From the NCBI RefSeq assembly GCF_900116715.1, contig NZ_FPBM01000002.1:162544-226543 (forward strand): 64,000 nt of DNA, in the 5' to 3' direction. A program made the position numbers and the translations under genes. The DNA is from Polaromonas sp. YR568. Its GTDB lineage: Bacteria > Pseudomonadota > Gammaproteobacteria > Burkholderiales > Burkholderiaceae_C. Shown here one piece after another: positions 47,562-56,739 of this stretch. Positions within the stretch are counted from its first letter, which is position 1, and every line of letters begins with the position of its first letter. The notes beneath the pieces were generated by a model, which was not told the DNA's origin, did no database searches, and saw only the letters and a list, made by a program, of their open reading frames with translations.

Positions 47562-48593
47562 ATGACATCGAACAAAAAAATCACCGTCTTCGGCGCCTAC
47601 GGCCATACAGGCCGTTTCATCATTGCGCAGCTTCAGCAGCGCGGATGGATCCCCGTGCTCTCGGGGCGAGACACGGCCCGGCTGCAAGCGCTGTCTCGCG
47701 AAAAGGGCGGACTCGAAGTCCGCGCCGCATCGCTGACCGATGCATCGTCGCTGGACCACGCGGTGAGCGGCGTCGCCGCTGTCATCAATGCTGCCGGCCC
47801 GTTTTCCCTGACGGCCGCGCCGCTGATGGAGGCCGCGCTGCGCATGAAGACGCCCTACATCGACGTGGTGGCGGAGCCGGAAATCGCCGCGGCCGCCTTT
47901 CAGCACTACGACAGCCGCGCGCGTGAGGCCGGCATCATCATCGCGCCGGCCTCCGCGTTTTATGGCGCGCTGGGCAGCCTGCTCGCCACCGCCGCCATGC
48001 GGGACTGGCCGGATGCCGACGAGATCACCCTCGCCTTTGCGCTCAGCAGCTGGAAGCCGACACGAGGCACGCGCATCACCATAGAAGTGGCCGAAGAACG
48101 AAGGGGCGGAAAGCGGCTGGTATTTTCAAACGGCCAGCTGAGCCTGCACGAAGGCAGCGCGGCACGAACAGAATGGGTTTTTCCCGCACCAGTGGGCCGG
48201 CAAACCGTGGTCGAAGAATTCACCACCGCAGACAGTGTGGCGCTTTCAAGGTATGTGAAATTCACCCACATCAGGGAAGTGATGACGCTGGCCCCCCTGG
48301 GCGACCTGTCCGACCCGGACACAGCCCCGCCACCCAGCGTGGATGCCAGCGGCCGGTCCGCGCAAAGGTTTATGGTCGAAGCCGTCATTCGCCGCGGAAA
48401 GGACGAACGCCGCGCCACCGTCAGCGGGCAAGACATCTATGCCATCACAGCACCGATTGCTGTAGAGGCCGCCGAACGGGTCATCGCCAACAAACGCCAT
48501 CTCTCTGGCGTATTGAGCGCCGGGCAGATCTCTGACGCAGCGGACTTTCTGCACACCCTGGCGCCCCTGCACCTCAAACTGAACTTTCAATAG
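47562..48593 (+). CDS. Saccharopine dehydrogenase-like NAD(P)-binding oxidoreductase
   Basis: The 343-residue protein has Rossmann motif VFGAYGHTGRFIIAQL, with VINAAGPFSLTAAPLMEAAL and YIDVVAEPEIAAAAF as in the saccharopine-dehydrogenase/trans-acting enoyl reductase group. The substrate is unknown; members reduce enoyl or carbonyl groups. It is the obvious target of the divergent TetR regulator. Confidence 0.83.
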   Translation: MTSNKKITVFGAYGHTGRFIIAQLQQRGWIPVLSGRDTARLQALSREKGGLEVRAASLTDASSLDHAVSGVAAVINAAGPFSLTAAPLMEAALRMKTPYIDVVAEPEIAAAAFQHYDSRAREAGIIIAPASAFYGALGSLLATAAMRDWPDADEITLAFALSSWKPTRGTRITIEVAEERRGGKRLVFSNGQLSLHEGSAARTEWVFPAPVGRQTVVEEFTTADSVALSRYVKFTHIREVMTLAPLGDLSDPDTAPPPSVDASGRSAQRFMVEAVIRRGKDERRATVSGQDIYAITAPIAVEAAERVIANKRHLSGVLSAGQISDAADFLHTLAPLHLKLNFQ

Positions 48594-48689
48594 CGTTTCT
48601 GGAGCCCCTTGCGGTGACTCCCCCGCTGCGCAAAACGCCTCCATCCGCTAAGCTTGGGCCATCCCGGAACCTGGCAAGACGAGGCCCCC

Positions 48690-49160
<471 letters not shown>

Positions 49161-49708
49161 ACCGCACCGGCTACTTTGCCCTTGTAGTCCGCCTTGCTTC
49201 CCTGCGATTGCGGGCCGCTAGCCAATAGTTCGCTGTGCCGCCGGTGACGGAAAACCAATGGCTTAAGGCGTGCAAAAACCAATCTCGCCCAAAGTTTCAA
49301 CCGCGCAACAGCCGCTAACCGGCCTTCCGTTTCGCTGTTATCTCTGACACAAACCCTGGCACAAACACCAGGCCCTGTCGCGGCCCGCATTCCGCCTGTG
49401 TTCCCGCCGCTTGCTGACTCCTTCCTTGCTGCTTCCTTGCGGCTTAGTCTGCCTGCATGGCACACCACTCGTCTGCCGTGCGCGACCTTATATCCACGCC
49501 CCCTGTCATCCCTGACAGGGTTGCCATGGCCCTCACCGCTCCACAGAATGGCCCTCACAGACAGAGGCGGGATTGACAAGAGGAGGAGCGCGGGTGCGTG
49601 GAGCGGGAGGCTCTTGCATCGCTGCGTGTGCCATCCGGTTTGCGAGCGCCGCCACGGCTTGCCTCCAGGTCCAACAGCGGCTTATTCATTTTCGAAAAAG
49701 GACATCTC
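49161..49708. other. 548-base spacer with a perfect 8-bp hairpin
   Basis: No convincing coding sequence was found on either strand; frames lack family signals and ribosome-binding sites. The clearest element is the perfect inverted repeat CCCTGTCA-TCCC-TGACAGGG at 49501-49520, about 190 bases before the Bug-family gene. Pyrimidine-rich CTTCCTTGCTGCTTCC precedes it. The region may be a long leader or hold a regulatory RNA, which sequence alone cannot decide. Confidence 0.45.
49501..49520. promoter_or_regulatory. Perfect inverted repeat upstream of the Bug-type gene
   Basis: Eight-base arms CCCTGTCA/TGACAGGG around TCCC. There is no T-run, so it is not a typical terminator; an operator or RNA hairpin is possible. 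Confidence 0.4.
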
Positions 49709-50800
49709 ATGAAGCGGATTCATCTCTCACGGCGCGCGCACCTTCTGCAGGCGGCCCTGTTGGCATTAACCGGCGGCAGCGCCTTTGCACAGGCCCCTCA
49801 GGGCAACACGGCAAGCGGCAAGGTCACGCCGGCAGCAGCCGCGAAAACGCCAGCTGCCCGCCCTGCTGCTGCCGTTGCAGCCGCGCCTGTCGCCTTGGAC
49901 TGGCCCACCAAACCCATTCGCCTGCTCATCGGCTTTCCGCCGGGCTCGGTGCAAGACTTGTCCGCGCGCGCGATCAGCGAGCAACTGTCCAAATCCCTGG
50001 GCCAGCCCGTGCTGGTTGAAAACAAGGCCGGCGCCTCGGGCACGATTGCCGCCGACCAGGTGGCCAAGTCGACCGACCAGCACACCTTCGGCGTGATGAA
50101 CAACAGCCAGCTCACCATCGCCAAGCTGCTCAACCCGATGGCCTCTTACGACCCAGCGGTTGACCTGGCGCCCATCGCGCTGATCGGCACCACGCCCATG
50201 GTGCTGGTGGTCAGCAACTTCGCGCTGGGCACAACCCCGCAGGAATGGCTGACCTGGCTGCGCAACCAGGGCGACAAGGCCAACTACGGCTCACCCGGCG
50301 CTGGCACACCCGGCCACCTGGGCATGGAGCTCATCAAAAGCCGCAGCGGCGGCCTGGGCGTGATGCATGTGCCCTACCCCGGTAACCCGCAGATCATCAC
50401 CGCCATGCTGGGCGGACAACTGCAAGCCGCCCTGCTGCCGCCTGGCCTGGCGATGCAGCAGGTCAAAGCGGGCAAGATGAAAGCGATTGGCGTCACATCA
50501 GACCAGCGCAGCATGCTCGCCTCGGAGCTGCCGACGCTGCGCGAAGTCGGCATCATGGGCGCCGACATGGAGCTGTTCACCGCGCTGGCCGGCCCTGCGT
50601 CATTGCCCGCCCCGGTGCGCGACAAACTGGGCGCCGCCGTGATCGACGTGCTCAAAACCAGCGAGACGCGCCAGCGCCTGATCACCGTGGGCTGGCAACC
50701 GTCGCCCTCTACCGCCGAAGGCTTGCGCACCCGCATGCGCGCCGACACACGCAACCTGGGCGGCATCATCATGCTGCGGGGCATTCGGGCCGACAGTTAA
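49709..50800 (+). CDS. Bug family tripartite tricarboxylate transporter binding protein
   Basis: The 363-residue periplasmic protein has a signal peptide (LLQAALLALTGGSAFAQA) and an unusually long Ala/Pro/Lys linker (residues about 27-60). The Bug core follows: PIRLLIGFPPGSVQDLSARA, LVENKAGASGTIAADQVA, NYGSPGAGTPGHLGMELI, HVPYPGNPQIITAMLGGQ. It lacks TctA/TctB neighbours, as is usual for the expanded Bug family in Burkholderiales. Ligand unknown. ATG at 49709 follows AAAAAGGACATCTC. Confidence 0.88.
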   Translation: MKRIHLSRRAHLLQAALLALTGGSAFAQAPQGNTASGKVTPAAAAKTPAARPAAAVAAAPVALDWPTKPIRLLIGFPPGSVQDLSARAISEQLSKSLGQPVLVENKAGASGTIAADQVAKSTDQHTFGVMNNSQLTIAKLLNPMASYDPAVDLAPIALIGTTPMVLVVSNFALGTTPQEWLTWLRNQGDKANYGSPGAGTPGHLGMELIKSRSGGLGVMHVPYPGNPQIITAMLGGQLQAALLPPGLAMQQVKAGKMKAIGVTSDQRSMLASELPTLREVGIMGADMELFTALAGPASLPAPVRDKLGAAVIDVLKTSETRQRLITVGWQPSPSTAEGLRTRMRADTRNLGGIIMLRGIRADS

Positions 50801-50838
50801 ATCCTCAGGGGCGCCGGGCCACTGCGCGCGGCGCCTGC

Positions 50839-51237
50839 TCACCCGCGCTGCGCGTAGCGGTCGCCCCAATCCGCCAGCGGGGCCAATGCGTCGTTGAGCG
50901 ACTTGCCAAGCTCCGTCGTCGAGTACTCGACTCGCGGCGGCACTTCATGAAACACCAGCCGGTGCACGATGCCGTCGGCTTCCATCTCGCGCAGTTGCTG
51001 GATCAGCATTTTTTCGCTGATGTCGGGCACCAGCCGCCTCAACTCACCGAAGCGGCGCGCCTCGGTGTGTAGCTCCCACAAAATCACCGCCTTCCATTTC
51101 CCGCCTATGACTTCAAAGGCCGGGCCGATCCCGCAGGTAAAGGGCTCGGGCGCCGTCTTCTTGGGCTTTTCCGAGGTTTTGACCGACGGTTTTCTCGCGG
51201 GTGTGGCCGGTGCTTTTTTGCCTGCAGTGACTTTCAT
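50839..51237 (-). CDS. HxlR family transcriptional regulator
   Basis: The 132-residue winged-helix regulator has a Lys-rich N-terminus (KVTAGKKAPATPARKPSVKT) and the HxlR core CGIGPAFEVIGGKWKAVILWEL, LRRLVPDISEKMLIQQLREME, PRVEYSTTELGKSL. A single cysteine precedes the HTH as in redox or quinone-sensing HxlR proteins. ATG at 51237. It is divergent from a dehydrogenase gene with inverted repeats in the spacer. Confidence 0.9.
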   Translation of the reverse strand: MKVTAGKKAPATPARKPSVKTSEKPKKTAPEPFTCGIGPAFEVIGGKWKAVILWELHTEARRFGELRRLVPDISEKMLIQQLREMEADGIVHRLVFHEVPPRVEYSTTELGKSLNDALAPLADWGDRYAQRG

Positions 51238-51258
51238 GGCGCTCCAATACTTTTCTTG

Positions 51259-51298
51259 CTTACTTTTTAGTAAGTACCTCACTTTATAGTAGGTACTT
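51259..51298. promoter_or_regulatory. Likely HxlR operator
   Basis: Two inverted repeats lie in the divergent spacer: CTTAC...GTAAG (51259-51274) and AAGTACCT...AGGTACTT (51272-51298, perfect 8-bp arms, 11-base centre). The HxlR start is 22 bases to the left, the dehydrogenase start 75 to the right. Confidence 0.7.
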
Positions 51299-51372
51299 GA
51301 CGCTTCGCAAGTGGATTTTCTACGATGCACTCCCCTCATCGTTTAACCCCATTTTTTTAAAAGCGAATCGTC

Positions 51373-52266
51373 ATGAATGCAGATGCAAAGACCTCAGCGG
51401 TCTCAAAGGTTTCGGTCATTGGCCTGGGCTCTATGGGCACCACCCTCGCACAGCTCTACCTTGATCAGGGCTACCAGGTCACGGTATGGAACCGCACACC
51501 CGGCAAAGCCGCGGCTCTCGTCGCACAGGGCGCAGTGCTCGCGCCCAGCGCCGCCGAAGCCGTGCGCGCCAGCCCCACGGCCGTGATGTGCGTCTATGAC
51601 TACAAGGCGGCAGACGCCATCCTGGCCCTGCCCGATGTGGCCGAGGCCATCACCGGCAGGCTGCTGCTGCAACTGACCACCGGCAGCCCGCAAGACGCCC
51701 GCAGCAGCGAAGCCTGGGCGCAGCAACACGGCGCCCGCTACCTCGACGGCGCCATCCAGGCCGGCCCCAGCCAGATGGGCAAGCCCGACACGCCGCTGCT
51801 GCTCTCAGGCGCCGAAGCCAGCTACCGCGAAGCCGAACCCTTGCTCAAAGTGCTGGCCGGCAACGTGATTTACCTGGGCGAAAAAATCAGCGCCGCCGCA
51901 GCGATGGACCTGGCCACGCTGTCGTATGTCTACGGCGCGATCCTCGGCTTCCTGCACGGCGCGCGCGTGTCTGAGGCCGAAGGCTTCGACGTCGCGCACT
52001 ACGGCGAGATCGTCAACGGCATCGCGCCGACCTTCGGCGCTTTTCTGCAGCATGAGGGCAAGGTGATCCGCTCCGGCGACTACACCATCTCCGAGAGCCC
52101 GCTGCGCATCTCGGTCGAAGCCACGCAACGCCTGCTGGACACCGCCAAAGAGGCCGGCATCAACACCGAGTTCCCGGCCTTTGCGTCCGGCCTCTTTCAA
52201 CGCGCCGATGCGGCGGGCCTGGGCGGTGAAGAGCTGGCGGCGATGATCAAGTTGCTGCGTGCCTGA
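51373..52266 (+). CDS. NAD(P)-dependent oxidoreductase, imine reductase/beta-hydroxyacid dehydrogenase type
   Basis: The 297-residue two-domain protein starts with Rossmann VSVIGLGSMGTTLAQLYL, then QLTTGSPQDARSSEAWAQ and the substrate segment YLDGAIQAGPSQMGKPDTP, a pattern closer to imine reductases than to 3-hydroxyisobutyrate dehydrogenase, whose catalytic GxxxK motif is absent at the expected site (AAAAMDLATLSYVYG). Function should be treated as a reductase of unknown substrate, probably HxlR-controlled. Confidence 0.82.
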   Translation: MNADAKTSAVSKVSVIGLGSMGTTLAQLYLDQGYQVTVWNRTPGKAAALVAQGAVLAPSAAEAVRASPTAVMCVYDYKAADAILALPDVAEAITGRLLLQLTTGSPQDARSSEAWAQQHGARYLDGAIQAGPSQMGKPDTPLLLSGAEASYREAEPLLKVLAGNVIYLGEKISAAAAMDLATLSYVYGAILGFLHGARVSEAEGFDVAHYGEIVNGIAPTFGAFLQHEGKVIRSGDYTISESPLRISVEATQRLLDTAKEAGINTEFPAFASGLFQRADAAGLGGEELAAMIKLLRA

Positions 52267-52409
52267 AGCATCACGGCGGCCAGCAACGTAAAGTTCGCGG
52301 TTTCCGGCCCCGGTTTACGCCGGCTTTACCGTGGCACTACATCCCCGATGTTTATCCGTTTTGAAATACGCGGGCGCAGATGGCTGCGCGCCAATCATCG
52401 GGAGAAGAC

Positions 52410-52928
52410 ATGCATTTTTCATGGGCCGGGGGCATCCCCTTTTCACGCGGGCGAATGGGGCTTGCCGCCCTTTTTCTGGCGGGTGTGGCTTGCAGCAGCC
52501 ATGCGCAATTTGGCGGTGGCAGCGGCGGTGGCCCGCGCCAGCGCGGCGGCCAGGGCCACACGCAGGCGGGTGCGCCGGCCTCCCAGCGAAGCCAGACGGC
52601 ATGGGAGCAGCTCAGCGGCAAACTGTATGACTTGCGAATTCAACTGATGATCACCCGCGAGCAAGGCCAGGCCTGGGAAGCTTTTCGCGCCAGCTTGCTG
52701 GAGACGGCGACCACCGGCCCGTCGGGCCAGGCTATGCAGGATCAGCCGACGGCGAAGGACGCTTTTCAGCAACTGCTGCGTGATGCGCAAAGGCGCACCG
52801 CCGCGCTGACAACGCTGGACACCGCCGCGCAGGCCTTGCTGGCCCAACTCAGCCCCGAGCAGCTCCAAACGGCCGACAAGGCCCTGCCCGCTTTGCTGGC
52901 AGAACTGGGCGGCAACCGGCCGCGGTAA
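52410..52928 (+). CDS. Secreted Gly/Gln-rich protein, Spy/LTXXQ-like
   Basis: The 172-residue protein has a signal peptide (LAALFLAGVACSSHAQ), a Gly/Arg/Gln-rich linker (FGGGSGGGPRQRGGQGHTQ) and a helical C-terminal part (LMITREQGQAWEAFRASLLE, LLAQLSPEQLQTADKALPAL). The LSPEQ pattern recalls Spy/CpxP periplasmic chaperones. ATG at 52410 has GGAGAAG upstream; an ATG at 52380 is a weaker alternative. Confidence 0.68.
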   Translation: MHFSWAGGIPFSRGRMGLAALFLAGVACSSHAQFGGGSGGGPRQRGGQGHTQAGAPASQRSQTAWEQLSGKLYDLRIQLMITREQGQAWEAFRASLLETATTGPSGQAMQDQPTAKDAFQQLLRDAQRRTAALTTLDTAAQALLAQLSPEQLQTADKALPALLAELGGNRPR

Positions 52929-52951
52929 AGAGCAGGCCCGGGCGAGCTGCT

Positions 52952-53869
52952 TTAAACCTGTTTGCCCTCGAGCAACTTCACCAGCGCCCACAGCACCCGG
53001 TTCGCCGGCACCGGCACGCCCAGCGCCTCGCCGCGCTTGACGATCAGGCCGTTGAGGTAGTCGATCTCGGTGGGTTTTCCGCGGGCCAGGTCTTGCGCGG
53101 TAGAGGCATATTGGTTGGGCATGCTGCCGGCCAGTTTGTCGACGGCGGCGTGCACGTCGCCGGCCACTTCCACGCCTTCTGCTTTGGCGACGGCCAGGCA
53201 TTCGGCGACCACGTCGCGCATCACGTCCTTGATGCCCACGCCCTGCACTGTCTTGCCATAGGGCATCTGGGCAATGGCCGAGACGGCGTTGTAAGCGCTA
53301 TTCAAAATCAATTTGGCCCACAGCGCGCCGCGCACATTGGCCGAGATTTCTGTTGGCACACCGGCGGCGACCAGCGCTTGCGCCACGGTGTCGCTGAGGG
53401 CTGAGGGTTCAATCACCAGATCGCCGCGGCCATGGTGTTTGAGGTGGCCGGGGCCGGCCATTTCGGTGGCGACGTAAACGACGGCAGCCGCCACGGCATG
53501 CCCCGGCAGCACGGCGCGTAAACGGTCTGCGTTGTCCACACCGTTTTGCAGGCACAGCACCAGCGCGCCTGGCGCCAGGTGCGGGCGGATCAGCGCGCCG
53601 GCCGACTCGGTGTCGGTGGACTTGACGCAAAACAGCACCAGCTGTGCGCCCTGCACGGCATTCGGCTCGCTGCTGGCCGCCAGGCGCACGTGTTCGTCAA
53701 AACTGCGTGTTTCCATGTGCAGGCCGCTCTCTTCGATGGCGTCGACATGCCGCGGCCGCGCGATCAGCACCACATCGTGGCCGGCGCGGGCCAGCATGCC
53801 GCCGAAATAACAACCGACGGCGCCTGCGCCCATCACGGCGACTTTGAGGTGGGGGGATTGGGTGGTCAT
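52952..53869 (-). CDS. panE: 2-dehydropantoate 2-reductase family protein
   Basis: This ketopantoate reductase-type enzyme (NADPH) makes pantoate for CoA synthesis. The 305-residue protein has VAVMGAGAVGCYFGGMLARAGH, LVLFCVKSTDTESAG and the substrate helix ALWAKLILNSAYNAVSAI with the catalytic Lys. The family is large, and Comamonadaceae carry several paralogues, so pantothenate synthesis is not certain. Confidence 0.82.
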   Translation of the reverse strand: MTTQSPHLKVAVMGAGAVGCYFGGMLARAGHDVVLIARPRHVDAIEESGLHMETRSFDEHVRLAASSEPNAVQGAQLVLFCVKSTDTESAGALIRPHLAPGALVLCLQNGVDNADRLRAVLPGHAVAAAVVYVATEMAGPGHLKHHGRGDLVIEPSALSDTVAQALVAAGVPTEISANVRGALWAKLILNSAYNAVSAIAQMPYGKTVQGVGIKDVMRDVVAECLAVAKAEGVEVAGDVHAAVDKLAGSMPNQYASTAQDLARGKPTEIDYLNGLIVKRGEALGVPVPANRVLWALVKLLEGKQV

Positions 53870-53999
53870 GAAGAGCTTTCTGCGTGCAAAGAGATACCAA
53901 GAGATGCAAAGGGATGCGAAGACCCGGATTGTGGGTGAAGTGCGCGATGTTTGCTGGCAAGCGCAAAAGGCCCTCCACGAAGCCCCAAGCCCCTAGACC

Positions 54000-54929
54000 C
54001 TAGCCCAGGCTGCCCGCAAAGCGCCGGCCCAGTTCCTGGCGCTCAAAGCCCTCGGCCACAAAGTCGATGAAGGCGCGGGTCCTGGCGGGCATCTGGCTAC
54101 GTGTGGGGTAATAAACCGAGATCGCGCCTGCATCCACATACCAGTGCGGCAACACCCGCACCAGCTCGCCGCGCTCCAGCTGCGGCAGCACGTCGGGCAC
54201 GGCGATCAGCGTCACGCCCAGGCCCATAAGCGCGGCGGCGCGCATGGCGGTCGGGTCGCTCAGCACCACTGATTCGCTGGTGCCGGCCGCCATTTCAGCA
54301 CCGGCGGCGTCGCGCATCACCCACTGGCGCACCCGGCCGCTGGCGCTGGAGCGCATGACGATGCCGGGCAGCGCGGCCAGCCCTGCCGGGTCGACAGGCG
54401 CGGGCCGGCCAGCCATCAAGGCAGGCGACGCCACGGCGACCAGGTGCATGGGCGCGAGCGGGCGCGACACCACGCCCGGCGACAGCTCAAAACCGCCGCC
54501 TATGGCCGCGTCATAACCCTCGGCGATCAAATCCACCGGTCGGTTTTCGAAATACCAGTCAGGCCGCACCAAGGGGTAGCGGGCGAGGAAGGCCGGCAGC
54601 AGCGGCAGGATGTAATCGATGCCGAAGGTGGGCGACATGCTGACCTTGAGCGGCCCGGCGGGTTCGCCGCCATCACCGGCCACGGCTGCAATCGCCGACT
54701 GCAGCGCGTCGAGGTTGCCGCCTATCGAGGCCAGAAAGCGCTCACCGGCCTCAGTCAGCGTGAGCTTGCGGGTCGAGCGCTGAAACAGCCGTACGCCAAT
54801 GTTGCGCTCCAGCATGGCGACGTTGCGGCTGACGGCCGCCGGCGTGAGCGCCAGGCGCCGCGCCGCGGCCGAGAAGCTGCGGCCTTCGGCGCTGCGGACA
54901 AAGGATTCGAGGTTGGCCAGTGTTTCCAT
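54000..54929 (-). CDS. LysR family transcriptional regulator
   Basis: The 309-residue regulator starts METLANLESFVRSAEGRSFS with the HTH AARRLALTPAAVSRNVAMLE and GVRLFQRSTRKLTLTEAG. The effector domain follows (LKVSMSPTFGIDYILPLLPAFL). ATG at 54929 is preferred to a longer TTG frame. It is divergent from an F420-type reductase gene, with an inverted repeat of LysR type between them. Confidence 0.93.
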   Translation of the reverse strand: METLANLESFVRSAEGRSFSAAARRLALTPAAVSRNVAMLERNIGVRLFQRSTRKLTLTEAGERFLASIGGNLDALQSAIAAVAGDGGEPAGPLKVSMSPTFGIDYILPLLPAFLARYPLVRPDWYFENRPVDLIAEGYDAAIGGGFELSPGVVSRPLAPMHLVAVASPALMAGRPAPVDPAGLAALPGIVMRSSASGRVRQWVMRDAAGAEMAAGTSESVVLSDPTAMRAAALMGLGVTLIAVPDVLPQLERGELVRVLPHWYVDAGAISVYYPTRSQMPARTRAFIDFVAEGFERQELGRRFAGSLG

Positions 54930-54967
54930 GGGGCCGATGTTAGGACTGTTCCGGTCTTTCTTCAACC

Positions 54968-54993
54968 AATGCTTGAAGATGATTCAAGGCATT
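54968..54993. promoter_or_regulatory. LysR-type operator
   Basis: AATGCTTGAA-GATGA-TTCAAGGCATT is an inverted repeat with one extra base in the right arm. It contains the T-N11-A LysR box (54974/54986) and lies 38 bases before the lysR start and 99 before the divergent gene. Confidence 0.7.
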
Positions 54994-55092
54994 ACTGACT
55001 TACCAAAAGGCAATCCAAATCCCATCATTCAGTCCATCAGCAGCAAGTTAGCAACTGATTGGCAACCCATCAACAACCCAAGGATTGAATTT

Positions 55093-55728
55093 ATGACTGC
55101 AATCACCACCCCCATCACCCCCATCACCCCCACCATCGGCATCATCGGCTCCGGCGCCATTGGCTCGGCCGTCGCCAAAGTCCTGGCCCGCCACGGCATC
55201 CAGGCCACGCTCGCCAACAGCCGCGGCCCCGATTCGCTGAAAGACCTGGTGCGCGAACTGGGCCCCAGCATCAAAGCCGGCACCCGTGAAGAAGCCGCCG
55301 CCCAGGACATCGTCTTTGTCGCCGTCAACTGGGGCAAGCTGCCCACTGCGCTGGCTGGCCTGCCTGACTTCGGCGGGCGCATCGTCATCGACACCAACAA
55401 CCCGATTGAGGCGCCGCTCTTCAAACCCGCCGAACTCAACGGTCGCCTCTCCAGCGAGGTAGTGAGCGATCTGGTGCCCGGCGCACGCGTGGTGAAGGCC
55501 TTCAATCACCTGGCCGCCGCGCTGCTGGCCACCGACCCGGCCGACCAGGGCGGCAAGCGCGTGCTGTTTTATTCAGGCGACGACGCTGCGGCCAAAGCCA
55601 CCGTGGCCGCGTTGATCGGCCGGCTCGGGTTCTCAGGAATCGACCTGGGCGCACTGAACGTAGGGGCGCGCCTGGCGCAGTTCCCGGGCGGCCCGCTGCC
55701 GATCTTGAATCTGGTGCATTACGCCTGA
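55093..55728 (+). CDS. NADPH-dependent F420 reductase-like protein
   Basis: The 211-residue Rossmann protein has IGIIGSGAIGSAVAKVLARHG, QDIVFVAVNWGKLPTAL and IVIDTNNPIE, typical of the NADP oxidoreductase coenzyme F420-dependent family found in bacteria without F420. The N-terminus includes a threefold repeat of Pro-Ile-Thr encoded by a 9-base tandem repeat. Regulated presumably by the divergent LysR protein. Electron acceptor unknown. Confidence 0.83.
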   Translation: MTAITTPITPITPTIGIIGSGAIGSAVAKVLARHGIQATLANSRGPDSLKDLVRELGPSIKAGTREEAAAQDIVFVAVNWGKLPTALAGLPDFGGRIVIDTNNPIEAPLFKPAELNGRLSSEVVSDLVPGARVVKAFNHLAAALLATDPADQGGKRVLFYSGDDAAAKATVAALIGRLGFSGIDLGALNVGARLAQFPGGPLPILNLVHYA

Positions 55729-55922
55729 GAAGGCGAGTGATGCGGGGCGCTGCGTAAAGTCACAAATGCCATGCATTTTTTTACCGTTGCTTTACCAGCG
55801 CTAGACCGCCGCTACACCGATGCGTCGCTCAATGGCGGTGCGCAGGGTCCTGCGCGGCCTGGGTTGAATAAAGGGCGCTTATGACGGGCGCTCGTTGCCC
55901 ACCCAGGCAGATCAGAGAGCTT

Positions 55923-55946
55923 GCCGGCGCCATGCGCCGGCTTTTT
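55923..55946 (+). terminator. Terminator-like hairpin in the leader of the outer-membrane protein gene
   Basis: Perfect 8-bp stem GCCGGCGC/GCGCCGGC (loop CAT) followed by TTTTT, 11 bases before the start codon of the next gene and directly in front of its CCGGAGAA ribosome-binding site. It resembles an intrinsic terminator but is placed where it would attenuate or stabilise the downstream message. Confidence 0.7.
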
Positions 55947-55957
55947 CCGGAGAAATC

Positions 55958-56635
55958 ATGAAGTTCACCCATTCATCCAAACTGTTGCGCCTGTCTGCCG
56001 CTGCACTGTCCCTGGGCGCCGCCATGGCAGCCCAGACGGCACTGGCGGCGCCGCTGGCATCGCAATCGCCGGATGTTTACCTTGGCGGCAATATCGCCTA
56101 CAGCCGCACGTCCAGCCTGGGCGGCAGCATTGACGGCGCACTGAATAACCAGGGCCTGGCCAGCAGCACTTCGACCAGCACACCCAGCGCCACAGGGGGC
56201 CTGCGGCTGGGCTACCGCCTCAACCCCAACCTGGCCTTCGAAGCCAGCTACGACCGCATCGGCTCGACGGACCTGCAGTCCGCCATCACGTCGCCGGCGG
56301 CGGACACCGCCTCGGGCACCTGGAAGGCGCACGGCTTTGGCCTGCATGTGCTGGGCATCGCGCCGCTGGACAACCAGTGGTCGGCCTACGGACGCGCCGG
56401 TATCGAGCAATGGCACACCTCGCTGGACACGGCGTCGGCCACCGGCGGCACCCCCAACGTATCGACGACCGGCTCCAACACCTCGCTGGCGCTGGGCGCC
56501 GGCGTGGCCTATGCCATCTCGCCCAACGTAGACGCGACGGCGGAGCTGGTGCACTACAACCGCGTCGGTACGTCCGCCACCGGCACCAGCGCGGTCAACC
56601 AGGTCAACTTCGGCCTGCGCTACCACTTCCTCTGA
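55958..56635 (+). CDS. Outer membrane beta-barrel protein (OmpA/OmpW-like)
   Basis: The 225-residue protein has a signal peptide (LRLSAAALSLGAAMAAQTALAA) and alternating hydrophobic strands of a small beta-barrel: DVYLGGNIAYSRTSS, ATGGLRLGYRLNPNLAFEASYDRIGS, YGRAGIEQWHTSLD, NTSLALGAGVAYAISPNV and the C-terminal QVNFGLRYHFL, ending in Phe-Leu as outer-membrane barrels usually do (often Phe). The loops are rich in Ser, Thr and Ala. About eight strands are expected. Function as porin or structural protein is not determined. Confidence 0.83.
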   Translation: MKFTHSSKLLRLSAAALSLGAAMAAQTALAAPLASQSPDVYLGGNIAYSRTSSLGGSIDGALNNQGLASSTSTSTPSATGGLRLGYRLNPNLAFEASYDRIGSTDLQSAITSPAADTASGTWKAHGFGLHVLGIAPLDNQWSAYGRAGIEQWHTSLDTASATGGTPNVSTTGSNTSLALGAGVAYAISPNVDATAELVHYNRVGTSATGTSAVNQVNFGLRYHFL

Positions 56636-56646
56636 AGGTGATTCCC

Positions 56647-56674
56647 GGCCGGCGCCGTGTGCGCCGGCCTTTTT
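56647..56674 (+). terminator. Rho-independent terminator of the outer-membrane protein gene
   Basis: 9-bp stem GGCCGGCGC/GCGCCGGCC, loop CGTGT, then TTTTT. It begins 12 bases after the stop codon and shares its stem core with the hairpin in front of the gene. Confidence 0.9.
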
Positions 56675-56739
56675 GGGTTTTGAGGCGGGCCGGGTAAGCT
56701 TTGCGGCCCGCCCCGGCGCAACATCACTGGAGCCATTGC

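Noticed and set aside
55105..55140. 9-base tandem repeat at the start of the F420-type reductase as a phase-variation switch
   Set aside because: The unit is a multiple of three, so copy-number change would not shift the frame; it only varies a Pro-Ile-Thr leader.
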